The position numbers and the translations under genes are program-made. The notes under the pieces were generated by a model, which worked only from the letters and a program-made list of their open reading frames with translations, had not been told where the DNA came from and did not search any database. Shown here one piece after another: positions 50,125 through 59,208 of a stretch of DNA of 64,000 nucleotides (positions are counted from its first letter, which is position 1; every line of letters begins with the position of its first letter). The DNA is from Bacillota bacterium (GTDB taxonomy: Bacteria; Bacillota; Clostridia; DSM-8532), in contig JAEZLR010000006.1 in assembly GCA_023415205.1 (NCBI GenBank), positions 1 to 64,000 on the forward strand, in the 5' to 3' direction.

Positions 50125-50970
50125 ATGGGCTGTAAAGAACAAGTCGTTCCAGGACTCATAGGCGGCGAAGACATATGCAAGCTACGCGAAGCCGTTTGTG
50201 TCCATGTAGAGAAAGTATATGACAATTGCCGTGAAAAAGATTGTATTGAAGATGCGGTCGTTGACTTTGTTGACAATGTTCAGGACCTGATCAACAATGC
50301 AGTCAAGGTAAAAACGAAAGATGCCGAAGTGGTGGCCGTTCTGGCCGACCTTGAGGATGTACCTTTCAAGAGGGGCTTCTTCACCGTTAATGTACGCTAT
50401 AGAATTCGCGTGGTTTGTGAATTCTGCTACAAGGATGTAACCGGAAATATCGTCAACTCAACTCCCAAGGTGGGGTATGTATGGTTTTCCAAGACGGTTA
50501 TTCTCTTTGGTTCTGAAGGAAAGATCAAGATCTTTAAGAGCGTAGACCTGAACCATCCGAACCCTGTCTGTGAGGGATGCAGCGATAACTGCGGAAGCCT
50601 GGTAGAACAGGATAACCTCCCCATTATCAAGGTCGAGGTTGCAGAACCTCTGGTTCTCAACACCCGCATCAAGAGAGTGCATGACAAACATAACTGCGGA
50701 GCCGATGAAGATAGAGGCGAAGTCAATGCCTTTATTGGCCCTCAAAGAAGAGTGGTTGTCACTCTGGGGATATTCTCCATCATCAAGCTCGTGCGCCTTG
50801 TTCAGCTATTAATTCCGGCCTTCAACTTCTGCTACCCCAATAAGGAGTGCATTGCTTCTACCGATGAGAATCCCTGCGATATCTTTGACACCATCGACTT
50901 TCCGCTGGATCAATTCTTCCCTCCCCAGAAGTTTGACTTCCCTGGAGCCGAAGAACATACACGGTGCTAA
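50125..50970 (+). CDS. Cys-rich hypothetical protein, coat-like
   Basis: 281 aa with about fifteen cysteines, including CEFC, CEGCSDNC and a C-terminal Cys. It has no signal peptide. The middle is rich in beta-type alternation (FFTVNVRYRIRVVCEFC, VVVTLGIFSIIKLV). I do not recognise a named family; composition and context fit a disulfide-crosslinked spore-surface protein (inference). ATG 50125 follows TGGAGGA. A strong terminator follows directly. Confidence 0.75.
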   Translation: MGCKEQVVPGLIGGEDICKLREAVCVHVEKVYDNCREKDCIEDAVVDFVDNVQDLINNAVKVKTKDAEVVAVLADLEDVPFKRGFFTVNVRYRIRVVCEFCYKDVTGNIVNSTPKVGYVWFSKTVILFGSEGKIKIFKSVDLNHPNPVCEGCSDNCGSLVEQDNLPIIKVEVAEPLVLNTRIKRVHDKHNCGADEDRGEVNAFIGPQRRVVVTLGIFSIIKLVRLVQLLIPAFNFCYPNKECIASTDENPCDIFDTIDFPLDQFFPPQKFDFPGAEEHTRC

Positions 50971-50997
50971 AAGGAAGGACTCAGGTCCTTCCTTTTT
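50971..50997 (+). terminator. Terminator of the Cys-rich gene
   Basis: AAGGAAGGAC-TCA-GGTCCTTCCTTTTT, a near-perfect stem with a T-run. Confidence 0.9.
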
Positions 50998-51320
50998 ATT
51001 ACCATATTTTACTTAATCCTTCTTTTCAAAGGCGTCATGGGGGAGTGCTGCATAGAACAAGAAGCTTTGCAATGTAATGCTATGGGGATGCGCTATGTCA
51101 ACGCACTTAGCATTTACGATAAGTACGAAGGGAGAACACCGGAAAGCATAGGTAGAACTGTTTGCGAAAAATAGTATTCTAAGTCATTTTGTTGACGTCA
51201 TAAGGAAATTATTGTGATATAATAATAGCGTGCTTTAGGTTGCAACGTGGTTGAGAAAAATGTAAAATAAGAGCATGTACAAAGATCTTAACAAGCTTAG
51301 GTGAGGTACAGAGGATAAGA
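50998..51320. other. Non-coding region with a long hairpin before the cyclase gene
   Basis: About 320 bp with no convincing ORF. At 51076-51114 AATGCTA pairs with TAGCATT, and an inner TGCG/CGCA extends the stem. A TTGACG (51192) and a TATAAT near 51217 are spaced 20 bp, longer than a normal promoter. I do not recognise a c-di-GMP riboswitch or other known class. Confidence 0.45.
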
Positions 51321-52511
51321 ATGCGAAGAATCATGACGGCCACAGCACCATTTATAGTGCTTCTCATTGGATGGGCTTTAGCTATCAAGGTTGAGCTAAC
51401 CAATGATGCGGTTCAATCTCTTGTCAGGATTTTGCCCTATCTGCTTGTTGTCTTCGCGCTGTTTATGAGCCTTTGGTTTCAAAACAGTAATTCCTTTTAT
51501 ATGGTGTGTTTTATCCTCGTAGCCTATATTTTCATGAGTACAACCGTGACTAGTCCGCCTATGCTTCTGGAGGCTGTGACCTTAGTCAGCATTCTTTTGC
51601 CCGTCAATGCTGTCTGGTTGGGCTTTTCCAAAGAGAGGGGCATCTTTAGTACTTATGGAAGAAACAAGGCCATTATCATCCTGGGTCAACTGATTTGGGT
51701 TTTTATCAGTATTATGGGAAAATCCAGCGCTCAAACGGATGTTGAAGTGGTCGCCCAAGCGGCCCTGTCCATCAAGGCCCCCGCCTTTGCTCTATTTGTG
51801 CTGGCCATAGGTATTTTATTAGCTAGCTATTTACTGAAAAAACAGCAGATGAGCCTTACTTTTGTAGCGGTTCTTTTGACAGCCTTGATTGCGTTACATT
51901 TTGCCCATAGGCCTTTGGTACTGGCAGTCTTTGCTACTGCAATCTTTGTTATTGTGGTCGTTGCTTTGTTTGATGTATCCTATTCCCTGGCCTTCCGTGA
52001 TACTCTGACGGGGGTGCTGTCAAGAAGAGCGATGGAGCAGGAGCTATTGAAGCTTGGCAGTAAATACACCATAGCCATAGCTGACCTGGACCATTTTAAG
52101 CATATAAACGACAATTTTGGACATGATGTGGGGGATGAAGTCCTAAAAATGGTAGCTTCAATCCTTCAAACCTATTCAGGCAGGGCCAAGGTGTTTCGTT
52201 ATGGTGGAGAAGAGTTTGTCATTTTGTTTGCCGGGATGAGCTGTAATGAGGTGATTCCCCAACTGGAGAAAATGAGAAAGGCCGTGGAACGACGGCCCTT
52301 CATTTTAAGAGCTGAGGGCCGTCCAAAGGATAAGCCCGATCAACAAAAGCCCGGGAGTTCCAAGGGGCGAGGCGTAATCAATGTAACCATGAGCATAGGC
52401 GTGGCCCAAAAGAATGACTTACTTAAAACAAGTCAGGATGTCATAAGAAAAGCTGATGAAGCGCTATATAAATCAAAAAATGGTGGTAGAAATTGTGTAA
52501 CGAAATTTTAA
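51321..52511 (+). CDS. Membrane diguanylate cyclase (GGDEF)
   Basis: 396 aa. About eight hydrophobic segments cover residues 5-225, without a recognised sensor domain. A C-terminal GGDEF domain follows: DTLTGVLSRRAMEQEL, DLDHFKHINDNFGHDVGDE and active-site YGGEEF. No RxxD inhibitory site precedes it. An insert of about 25 mostly charged residues (GRPKDKPDQQKP) sits late in the domain. It should make c-di-GMP. The V-ATPase operon begins 18 bp after its stop, so they may share a transcript. Confidence 0.88.
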   Translation: MRRIMTATAPFIVLLIGWALAIKVELTNDAVQSLVRILPYLLVVFALFMSLWFQNSNSFYMVCFILVAYIFMSTTVTSPPMLLEAVTLVSILLPVNAVWLGFSKERGIFSTYGRNKAIIILGQLIWVFISIMGKSSAQTDVEVVAQAALSIKAPAFALFVLAIGILLASYLLKKQQMSLTFVAVLLTALIALHFAHRPLVLAVFATAIFVIVVVALFDVSYSLAFRDTLTGVLSRRAMEQELLKLGSKYTIAIADLDHFKHINDNFGHDVGDEVLKMVASILQTYSGRAKVFRYGGEEFVILFAGMSCNEVIPQLEKMRKAVERRPFILRAEGRPKDKPDQQKPGSSKGRGVINVTMSIGVAQKNDLLKTSQDVIRKADEALYKSKNGGRNCVTKF

Positions 52512-52529
52512 CACCAAGGGGAGGTAAGA

Positions 52530-52850
52530 ATGGACGATATTCTCCAAGACATTATTAACCGTGAGGAAGAGGCTTTAAGGATTGAGGAAGAAGCCAAGAA
52601 ACAATCCCTTGACATTCTCACCGAGGCTAGAAAAAAGGCCGAAGAGGTTCTGGAAAAGTCCCTGGTAGAGGGAGAATCCGTGGCCGAAGAAATTCTTAAA
52701 AAAGCCAGAGATGAGGCCTTTGAGGAAAGAAAGCTTCATGACAATCAGACTCTTGGTGAACAGGAGCAAACCCGGGCAAGGTTCAGGGAAAAGCTCAATG
52801 AGGCGGCGGATTATATTGTGGGAAGGATTGTGAATAAGTCGTGGCAGTAG
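52530..52850 (+). CDS. ntpF: V-type ATPase peripheral stalk subunit (H/G-like)
   Basis: 106 aa, almost wholly charged coiled coil (ITEARKKAEEVLEKS-type heptads), typical of the small stator subunit that pairs with subunit E. ATG 52530 follows AAGGGGAGG. It is the first gene of the ATPase operon and overlaps ntpI by 10 bp. Confidence 0.82.
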   Translation: MDDILQDIINREEEALRIEEEAKKQSLDILTEARKKAEEVLEKSLVEGESVAEEILKKARDEAFEERKLHDNQTLGEQEQTRARFREKLNEAADYIVGRIVNKSWQ

Positions 52851-54838
52851 TCAAAATGAACAAAATTACTGTGCTGGGGCTTATCAATGAAAGGGCGTCT
52901 CTTTTAAGATCACTATTGGAGCTGGGAGTTGTTGATATCAACGAGGAAGAGCCTGGTGAAAGCATTAGGGACAAAGCCAAAAAGCCACATGTACAAGCTG
53001 AGTTACTCAAAGTTGACACGCAGATCTCGGAGCTTTCTCGTGCCATAGACATAGTCAGTGGCTATGTGCCGGTGAAAAAGCCTTTGTTTGCTGCGCGTAG
53101 AATTGTTTCGGAGTCTGATTATTCCGCTATTATGGAGAAGATGGATGAGACGATGGCCAAGGCGGGGGAGATTAATCGTCTGGAGGATGAGCTCATACGT
53201 ATGAAGGGAGAGGAAAACCGCCTTCTGGGTGTGATTCGCTCCCTGGAACCCTGGATGGATATGGATATTGCTTTGGACACCCCTGCAACCCGACATACCC
53301 AATGCTGGTTGGGAACCGTGTCTGCCAGAACCGACATCGGATCGCTGGAGGAAACGCTGCAAAAGGTCTGCTCAGAGGCTTTAATACTTAGGGGACGAAG
53401 TGACCGTGAGCATCAATACATCGCTATTATTTTTCACAAGTCCGGTGAAAACGATGTCCTTACTGTATTACGAAATTCGGGCTTCAGCAGAATCACCTTG
53501 AGGGATGTGGAAGGAACCGCCAGGGATAGCCGGGAGCATCTTCAAAAGAGGCTGAATACCCTTCACCAGGATAGGGAAGACAAGGTTGCCTTAATTAAGG
53601 CTCTGGCTCAGGAAAGAGACCGGTTAGAGGTCGTTTCCGACGGGCTTCGCATGGAGCGGGCCAGGATTGAGGCAAGGGGACGCTTGGTGGCAACACGCTC
53701 CACCTTTATTCTTAAAGGATGGGCGCCTGCCGAATTATCAGGTAAGGTGGAAGAACTTTTAAATTCAAAGTATTTCTGCTGGGTAACCGTTGAGGAGCCG
53801 GGGCCCGATGAGGATTTTCCTGTGCTTATTCAGAACGGCCCCATCGTAGAGGCTGCTGCACCCGTCCTTGACATGTATGGTGTTCCTTCCAGTAAGGAGC
53901 TTGACCCCAGTGCCGTGATGATGGTGTTCTATGTCTTCTTCTTCGGTTTAATGCTGGGTGACGGTGGCTATGGCCTTATTATTGCTCTGGCTACCGGCAT
54001 TATCCTGAAGAAGTTCAGGCTTGAGGACGGTACACGTCGTTTTATTAAACTACTGTTTTTCTGCGGACTCTCAACGATTTTTGCGGGATTCCTCTTTGGC
54101 AGTTGGTTTGGTATTGGATCCCTTTCCAAGACCGCTTTATGGATTGTGCCCACTGAGAAGCCGGAACTGATGATGAGCTGGTCCATCCTGTTTGGTATTA
54201 TCCATATGTATACAGGCCTTTTCATTAAGGGACTCAATTATATCCGACGGGGCCAGATATGGGATGCCATTTGTGATGTATTGTTTATCTATATTCTCTT
54301 TACCGGTTTTATTTTCTCCCTGCTCCCCTTTGCGCCCGGTTTGACCATTTCCAGCTCGAGCGGGATTGTCAAGGTAGGGTATATCATGTTCGTTATAGGG
54401 ATAGCTCTCCTGCTTTTGACACAGGGAAGGCACTCCAAGAAATTGTTCGGTAAAATCTTCGGAGGCTTTGGAAAACTCTATGACATTGTTAGCTTTTTCA
54501 GCGACTGTTTGTCTTACACGAGAATCCTAGCTCTAGGCCTTGCCTCAGCTATTATCGGGGATATTGTCAACACCATGACAGGATCCTTTGGCAGCATTAT
54601 CGTGAAAGTCATAGCCGGAACCTTAATTGTTTTGGTGGGACATACCTTGAATTTTGCCTTGAATGCTCTGGGCGCCTATGTCCACTCCTGCCGGCTCCAG
54701 TTCCTGGAGTTCTTCGGGAAGTTTTTTGAAGGCGGAGGCGTAGCCTTTAAGCCCTTCAAAGCCAACACCCTGTACATTGTCGTCAAAACCCAAACATCTG
54801 AGTTTCTACATTCCGGAACAAAGACCGGAGTAGCATAA
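52841..54838 (+). CDS. ntpI: V-type ATPase subunit I
   Basis: 665 aa. A cytoplasmic N-terminal half with coiled coils (residues about 1-340) links to a C-terminal membrane half with about seven to eight helices. The helix with SDCLSYTRILALGLASAII contains the conserved Arg that meets the rotor ring, so it forms the stator ion path. It starts at GTG 52841 within the previous gene. Confidence 0.94.
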   Translation: MAVVKMNKITVLGLINERASLLRSLLELGVVDINEEEPGESIRDKAKKPHVQAELLKVDTQISELSRAIDIVSGYVPVKKPLFAARRIVSESDYSAIMEKMDETMAKAGEINRLEDELIRMKGEENRLLGVIRSLEPWMDMDIALDTPATRHTQCWLGTVSARTDIGSLEETLQKVCSEALILRGRSDREHQYIAIIFHKSGENDVLTVLRNSGFSRITLRDVEGTARDSREHLQKRLNTLHQDREDKVALIKALAQERDRLEVVSDGLRMERARIEARGRLVATRSTFILKGWAPAELSGKVEELLNSKYFCWVTVEEPGPDEDFPVLIQNGPIVEAAAPVLDMYGVPSSKELDPSAVMMVFYVFFFGLMLGDGGYGLIIALATGIILKKFRLEDGTRRFIKLLFFCGLSTIFAGFLFGSWFGIGSLSKTALWIVPTEKPELMMSWSILFGIIHMYTGLFIKGLNYIRRGQIWDAICDVLFIYILFTGFIFSLLPFAPGLTISSSSGIVKVGYIMFVIGIALLLLTQGRHSKKLFGKIFGGFGKLYDIVSFFSDCLSYTRILALGLASAIIGDIVNTMTGSFGSIIVKVIAGTLIVLVGHTLNFALNALGAYVHSCRLQFLEFFGKFFEGGGVAFKPFKANTLYIVVKTQTSEFLHSGTKTGVA

Positions 54839-54867
54839 AAGCATTGAGTAATTAGGAGGAGAACACA

Positions 54868-55329
54868 ATGAATTCAATTTTTTCTAATCCACAATTTTGG
54901 GCTTTTTTAGGGGCCGCGATTGCATTTTTGATTGCCGCTTTAGGATCATCAAAGGGCTGCGGTATCGCGGGTCAGGCGGCTGCAGGCGTTGTTGCGGAGG
55001 ATCCCAGTAAGTTTAGCTCCACCATGATTCTTCAGGCCCTTCCCGCAACCCAATCCATCTACGGATTCGTTATTGCGTTTATGATTATCGGTAAGATTTC
55101 TGATGCCTTAACCCTCCAGCAGGGACTTGCACTCTTTGCCACAGGTCTGCCTGTCGGTATTGTTGGGTTCCTTTCAGCGATCTATCAGGGTAAGGTGTCT
55201 ACCGCAGGTATCAACCTCATCGCCAAGAGACCGGAAGCTTTAGGTAATGCGATTATCTACGCTCTCATGGTTGAAATGTTCGCAATTTTGAGCTTGGTTG
55301 TTTCCATTCTTATGTTGGGTAAAATCTAA
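54868..55329 (+). CDS. ntpK: V-type ATPase proteolipid subunit K, Na+-type
   Basis: 153 aa with four transmembrane helices, a doubled c-subunit. Only the second half keeps the ion-binding carboxylate (MVEMFAIL). The residues ALPATQSIYGF, the Gln in IYQGK and this Glu correspond to the Na+ ligands known for Enterococcus hirae NtpK, so sodium is the likely coupling ion. ATG 54868 follows AGGAGGAG. Confidence 0.94.
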   Translation: MNSIFSNPQFWAFLGAAIAFLIAALGSSKGCGIAGQAAAGVVAEDPSKFSSTMILQALPATQSIYGFVIAFMIIGKISDALTLQQGLALFATGLPVGIVGFLSAIYQGKVSTAGINLIAKRPEALGNAIIYALMVEMFAILSLVVSILMLGKI

Positions 55330-55353
55330 AACAAAAACAAAGGGGCTTATAAG

Positions 55354-55956
55354 ATGAACGGAGCCGAAAAGATCAAAGACAGAATTTTAGCCGATGCCAA
55401 GGCTCTGAGCGAAAAAATACTGGATGATGCCAGACGTGAAGCTCAAAGTATCTTGGCCAATGCTGAAAAGGAAGCCTTTCAAAAGGTCACTGTCATGACA
55501 GAAAAAGCCCGGGAAGAAGCCGTGCTTATTAAACAGCGTTTTGTGGCTGCAACGGGTATGGAAGACAGGAAAAAGATCCTGAAGGTACGTCAGGACAGTG
55601 TGAATGAAGCGTTCCAGACAGCGCTTCAACGCTTGGCTGATCTACCAGATGACCAATATGGCTTATTCCTTGAGAAGATTATTCTGAATATCGCCAAGGA
55701 TGAGGTCTGTTATATTGTATTGAATCAAAGAGATAAGGAACGGCTGGGGGACACCTTTGTCAAAAAGGTCAACGGGAAGCTGGAAAGCTTAGGAAAGAAA
55801 ACCCGTTTGACCCTTGCCCAGGATACTCTGACTGCATCGGGCGGGTTTATTCTTCGCTACGAGGACATGGAAGTCAATTGCACCCTGGAAATCCTTATCA
55901 CCATGGCAAGACCGGAGCTGGAATCCGAGGTTGCCACAATCCTTTTGGGCGAATAA
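55354..55956 (+). CDS. ntpE: V-type ATPase subunit E
   Basis: 200 aa peripheral stalk subunit: a long N-terminal charged helix (residues about 1-100) and a globular C-terminal domain with SGGFILRYEDMEVNCTLE-type residues. It pairs with NtpF. ATG 55354 follows AAAGGGGC. Confidence 0.92.
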   Translation: MNGAEKIKDRILADAKALSEKILDDARREAQSILANAEKEAFQKVTVMTEKAREEAVLIKQRFVAATGMEDRKKILKVRQDSVNEAFQTALQRLADLPDDQYGLFLEKIILNIAKDEVCYIVLNQRDKERLGDTFVKKVNGKLESLGKKTRLTLAQDTLTASGGFILRYEDMEVNCTLEILITMARPELESEVATILLGE

Positions 55957-55990
55957 ACTGATTATCGTTACTTAATGCAAAGGAGTCTTT

Positions 55991-57013
55991 ATGGCCAGAA
56001 TCAGGGAAGAGGATTATGCCTATGCCACAGCACGTATCCGTGCTATAGAGACAAAGCTTATGGATAGGAACAAGCTAGACCGGCTGATGGATACAACCGA
56101 TCCTGCTCAAGCTGTCAAGCTTTTGATGGAATCCGGCTATGGTACGGGTAACGATCCTATGGAAAACAGTAAAGATGGAAATGGAAATGTGGAAGCGCTC
56201 CTTTCGTCGGAGCTAAAGAAGGCCTATGACCTGCTGTTTGAGATTCTACCCAACCCAGGGGTCGTGGATCTTTTCAAGCGCCGTTATGACTATCTGAATG
56301 CCAAGCTTATATTAAAAGCAGAATTCTTGGGGATTGATGTGATGAAGAGCCTCTCTGTCATGGGGACAATCAAGCCTGAGAAGCTGTTTAAGTATATTAC
56401 TGACAGAAAGCTTAATGAGCTTCCCGAAATATTCAGTAAAGCCATTGTGGAGAGTATTGACGTTTTCAACCAGACCAGGGACCCACAAACCATAGACTTT
56501 ATCCTGGATAAGGCGAGCTTTGAGAACATGACCCTCGATGCTCACGAAACCGGGGAGCCCTTCTTGGCTGAGCTCACCAAAAGGCTTGCGGATACAGCCA
56601 ACATCAGAGTTTTTATCCGGACTAAGCTGATTTCCGGTTCCCGGGATCTGGTTAGACAAGCCCTGGTAAAGGGCGGCAGTATTCCTGAGTCCCTATTGGA
56701 GGAATTGGCCGACAAGAACCTGGATAAGTTCTTTGAGGCCCTTAAGTTCACTGAATTGGCTAACCTCAGCGGTGAGCTGGCCGAGGCTGTCAAACACCCA
56801 AGTGGCATTTCGCAGATTGAAAAGGTGTTGGAGGATTCCATTACCCACTTTTTAAAGCAGAGCAAATATGTTGCCATGGGCATAGAGCCTGTAGTCGCGT
56901 ACTTATTCTTCAAGGAAACGGAAATAAAGAATGCGCGCCTGATCATTACCGGTCAGGTTAACAGGATTTCACAGGAAACCATTAAGGAAAGGCTGAGGTT
57001 GGGATATGCATAA
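55991..57013 (+). CDS. ntpC: V-type ATPase subunit C
   Basis: 340 aa, all helical, the socket that joins the central rotor axle to the proteolipid ring. The DYAYATARIRAIETKLM start and RRYDYLNAKLILKAEFLG are typical. ATG 55991 follows AAAGGAG. It overlaps the next gene by 8 bp. Confidence 0.92.
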   Translation: MARIREEDYAYATARIRAIETKLMDRNKLDRLMDTTDPAQAVKLLMESGYGTGNDPMENSKDGNGNVEALLSSELKKAYDLLFEILPNPGVVDLFKRRYDYLNAKLILKAEFLGIDVMKSLSVMGTIKPEKLFKYITDRKLNELPEIFSKAIVESIDVFNQTRDPQTIDFILDKASFENMTLDAHETGEPFLAELTKRLADTANIRVFIRTKLISGSRDLVRQALVKGGSIPESLLEELADKNLDKFFEALKFTELANLSGELAEAVKHPSGISQIEKVLEDSITHFLKQSKYVAMGIEPVVAYLFFKETEIKNARLIITGQVNRISQETIKERLRLGYA

Positions 57014-57326
57014 GATTGCGGTTATGGGAGACAGGGATAGTATCCTGGGCTTTAAGGCCATAGGCTTCGACATCTATCCCACCGACTCCAGAGAAGAATC
57101 GGCAGGCCTGTTGCCCCAGCTTGTAGATGAGGGCTATTCGCTCATTTATATCACCGAGCATGTGGCCAACGAGATTACAGAAGAAATCTCACGCTATCGC
57201 AACAGCTACTTTCCAGCCATCATCCTCATTCCCGGAAGTAAGGGTACTCTGGGGATCGGTATGAGGGCGGTGAAGGAAAGTGTTGAAAAGGCAGTGGGTG
57301 CAGACATTTTGTCTCAGAATGGCTAA
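57006..57326 (+). CDS. ntpG: V-type ATPase subunit F
   Basis: 106 aa Rossmann-like small rotor subunit (KIAVMGDRDSILGFKAIGF, PAIILIPGSKG) that binds subunit D. It starts at ATG 57006 inside ntpC, so translation is coupled. Confidence 0.93.
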   Translation: MHKIAVMGDRDSILGFKAIGFDIYPTDSREESAGLLPQLVDEGYSLIYITEHVANEITEEISRYRNSYFPAIILIPGSKGTLGIGMRAVKESVEKAVGADILSQNG

Positions 57327-57407
57327 CACATAAAATTCTGTTCGTGTCGCCTCGTTCGGATTGTTACGTTGGGGTTGCTACGGATGTTTGAAAGGAATGG
57401 AAAGAAG

Positions 57408-59171
57408 ATGAATCAAGGTAGAATCGTCAAAGTGTCAGGACCTCTGGTTATTGCAGAGAACATGCGGGACAGCAATATGCTGGACATGGTGCATGTATCA
57501 GAGATGAACCTGATTGGTGAAATCCTTGAAATCCATGAGGATAGGGCGTCGATTCAGGTTTATGAAGAAACCTCGGGTTTGGGCCCCGGTGAGCCTGTTG
57601 TATCAACCAGAGCTCCATTGAGTGTTGAATTGGGCCCGGGTCTTATTGAGAATATTTTCGATGGTATCCAGCGCCCCCTTGAAATCATGAGGGAGGCCAC
57701 GGGTAATAACATCACCCGGGGTATACAGGTGACCTCACTGGACAGGGAAAAGAAATGGGCCTTTGTACCGGCTGTTCAGGCAGGAGATGCAGTGGCGGCC
57801 GGTGATATTATCGGAACCGTTCAGGAAAACGAAGTTTTCCAGCACCGCATCCTGGTACCCCATGGTATCAGCGGGGTGATTGAGAGTATCGAGGCCGGTG
57901 ACTTTACCATTGAGGCGGAAGTTGCGAGGGTCAAGACGCCTGAGGGCAAGAGTCTGGCACTTTCAATGATGCAGAAGTGGCCTGTCCGGAAGGAGAGACC
58001 TTATAAGGAAAAGCTGTCGCCTACTGCACCGTTAATTACGGGACAGCGGATCATTGACACCCTGTTCCCCATTGCCTCGGGAGGTGTTGCCGCCATCCCC
58101 GGTCCCTTTGGAAGCGGTAAAACCGTTGTTCAGCATCAGTTGGCTAAATGGGCCGAGGCTGATCTTGTGGTCTATATCGGCTGCGGTGAACGCGGTAACG
58201 AGATGACCGATGTATTAAGAGAATTCCCGGAGCTTAACGACCCCAAAACAGGACATTCCCTGATGAAGCGTACCGTGCTCATCGCCAATACCTCGGACAT
58301 GCCTGTTGCCGCTCGTGAAGCTTCTATTTATACAGGTATCACCATTGCCGAGTATTTCAGAGACATGGGCTACAGCGTGGCCCTCATGGCCGACTCCACC
58401 TCCCGTTGGGCTGAAGCCCTTCGTGAAATGTCCGGCCGTTTGGAGGAAATGCCCGGTGAAGAAGGTTACCCGGCGTATCTGTCCTCCCGTCTGTCCCAGT
58501 TCTATGAAAGAGCCGGTAGGGTGAAGACCCTGGGTTCAGGCGATAGAGAGGGTTCCATCAGCGCCATTGGCGCGGTTTCTCCTCCCGGTGGTGATATCTC
58601 CGAGCCCGTCACCCAGGCCACTTTGAGAATTGTCAAGGTCTTCTGGGGGCTGGACTATAATCTGTCCTACAGACGTCACTTCCCGGCCATCAACTGGCTG
58701 ATAAGCTATTCCCTGTACTCCGACAGACTGGCTGATTGGTATCGTCAGAATGTTTCCAGGGACTGGAACAAATATCGTACGGATATGATGCGTATTCTCC
58801 AGGAAGAAGCGGAGCTTGATGAAATCGTTCGTCTGGTGGGTGTGGATGCCTTGTCTCCCACCGACCGCGTTACCTTGGAGGCGGCTCGCTCCATTCGTGA
58901 GGACTACCTTCAGCAGGACGCCTTCAATGAAGTAGATACCTACGCTACGCTGGATAAGCAGTTCAGGATGCTTAAAATCATTCTGGCCTTCTACTACAAG
59001 AGCCAGGAAGCAGTGAAAAAGGGTGCGAGTATCAAAGACCTTTTCTCCATGCCTGTCCGAGAAAAAATCGGCCGGTTAAAGTATGTTCCTCAAAAAGAGG
59101 TAGCATCCACCTTTGATCAGGTTGAGAAGGAACTATCAGCTCAGATTGAAGCATTGAGCAGCAAGGAATGA
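57408..59171 (+). CDS. ntpA: V-type ATPase catalytic subunit A
   Basis: 587 aa. Walker A GPFGSGKTVV near residue 230 and the SRWAEALREMSGRLEEMPGEEGYPAYLSS-type nucleotide region mark the catalytic subunit, with the extra non-homologous insert after the beta-barrel. I start at ATG 57408 (MNQGRIVKVSGPLV); the frame extends upstream to 57369 without a better site. It drives ATP hydrolysis with NtpB. Confidence 0.95.
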   Translation: MNQGRIVKVSGPLVIAENMRDSNMLDMVHVSEMNLIGEILEIHEDRASIQVYEETSGLGPGEPVVSTRAPLSVELGPGLIENIFDGIQRPLEIMREATGNNITRGIQVTSLDREKKWAFVPAVQAGDAVAAGDIIGTVQENEVFQHRILVPHGISGVIESIEAGDFTIEAEVARVKTPEGKSLALSMMQKWPVRKERPYKEKLSPTAPLITGQRIIDTLFPIASGGVAAIPGPFGSGKTVVQHQLAKWAEADLVVYIGCGERGNEMTDVLREFPELNDPKTGHSLMKRTVLIANTSDMPVAAREASIYTGITIAEYFRDMGYSVALMADSTSRWAEALREMSGRLEEMPGEEGYPAYLSSRLSQFYERAGRVKTLGSGDREGSISAIGAVSPPGGDISEPVTQATLRIVKVFWGLDYNLSYRRHFPAINWLISYSLYSDRLADWYRQNVSRDWNKYRTDMMRILQEEAELDEIVRLVGVDALSPTDRVTLEAARSIREDYLQQDAFNEVDTYATLDKQFRMLKIILAFYYKSQEAVKKGASIKDLFSMPVREKIGRLKYVPQKEVASTFDQVEKELSAQIEALSSKE

Positions 59172-59208
59172 CAGGTATCCGATAGGTACAAGAAAGGAGA
59201 AAGCGTAA

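Noticed and set aside
50458..50745. 95-aa minus-strand reading frame
   Set aside because: It overlaps the Cys-rich gene antisense and has no ribosome site or promoter.
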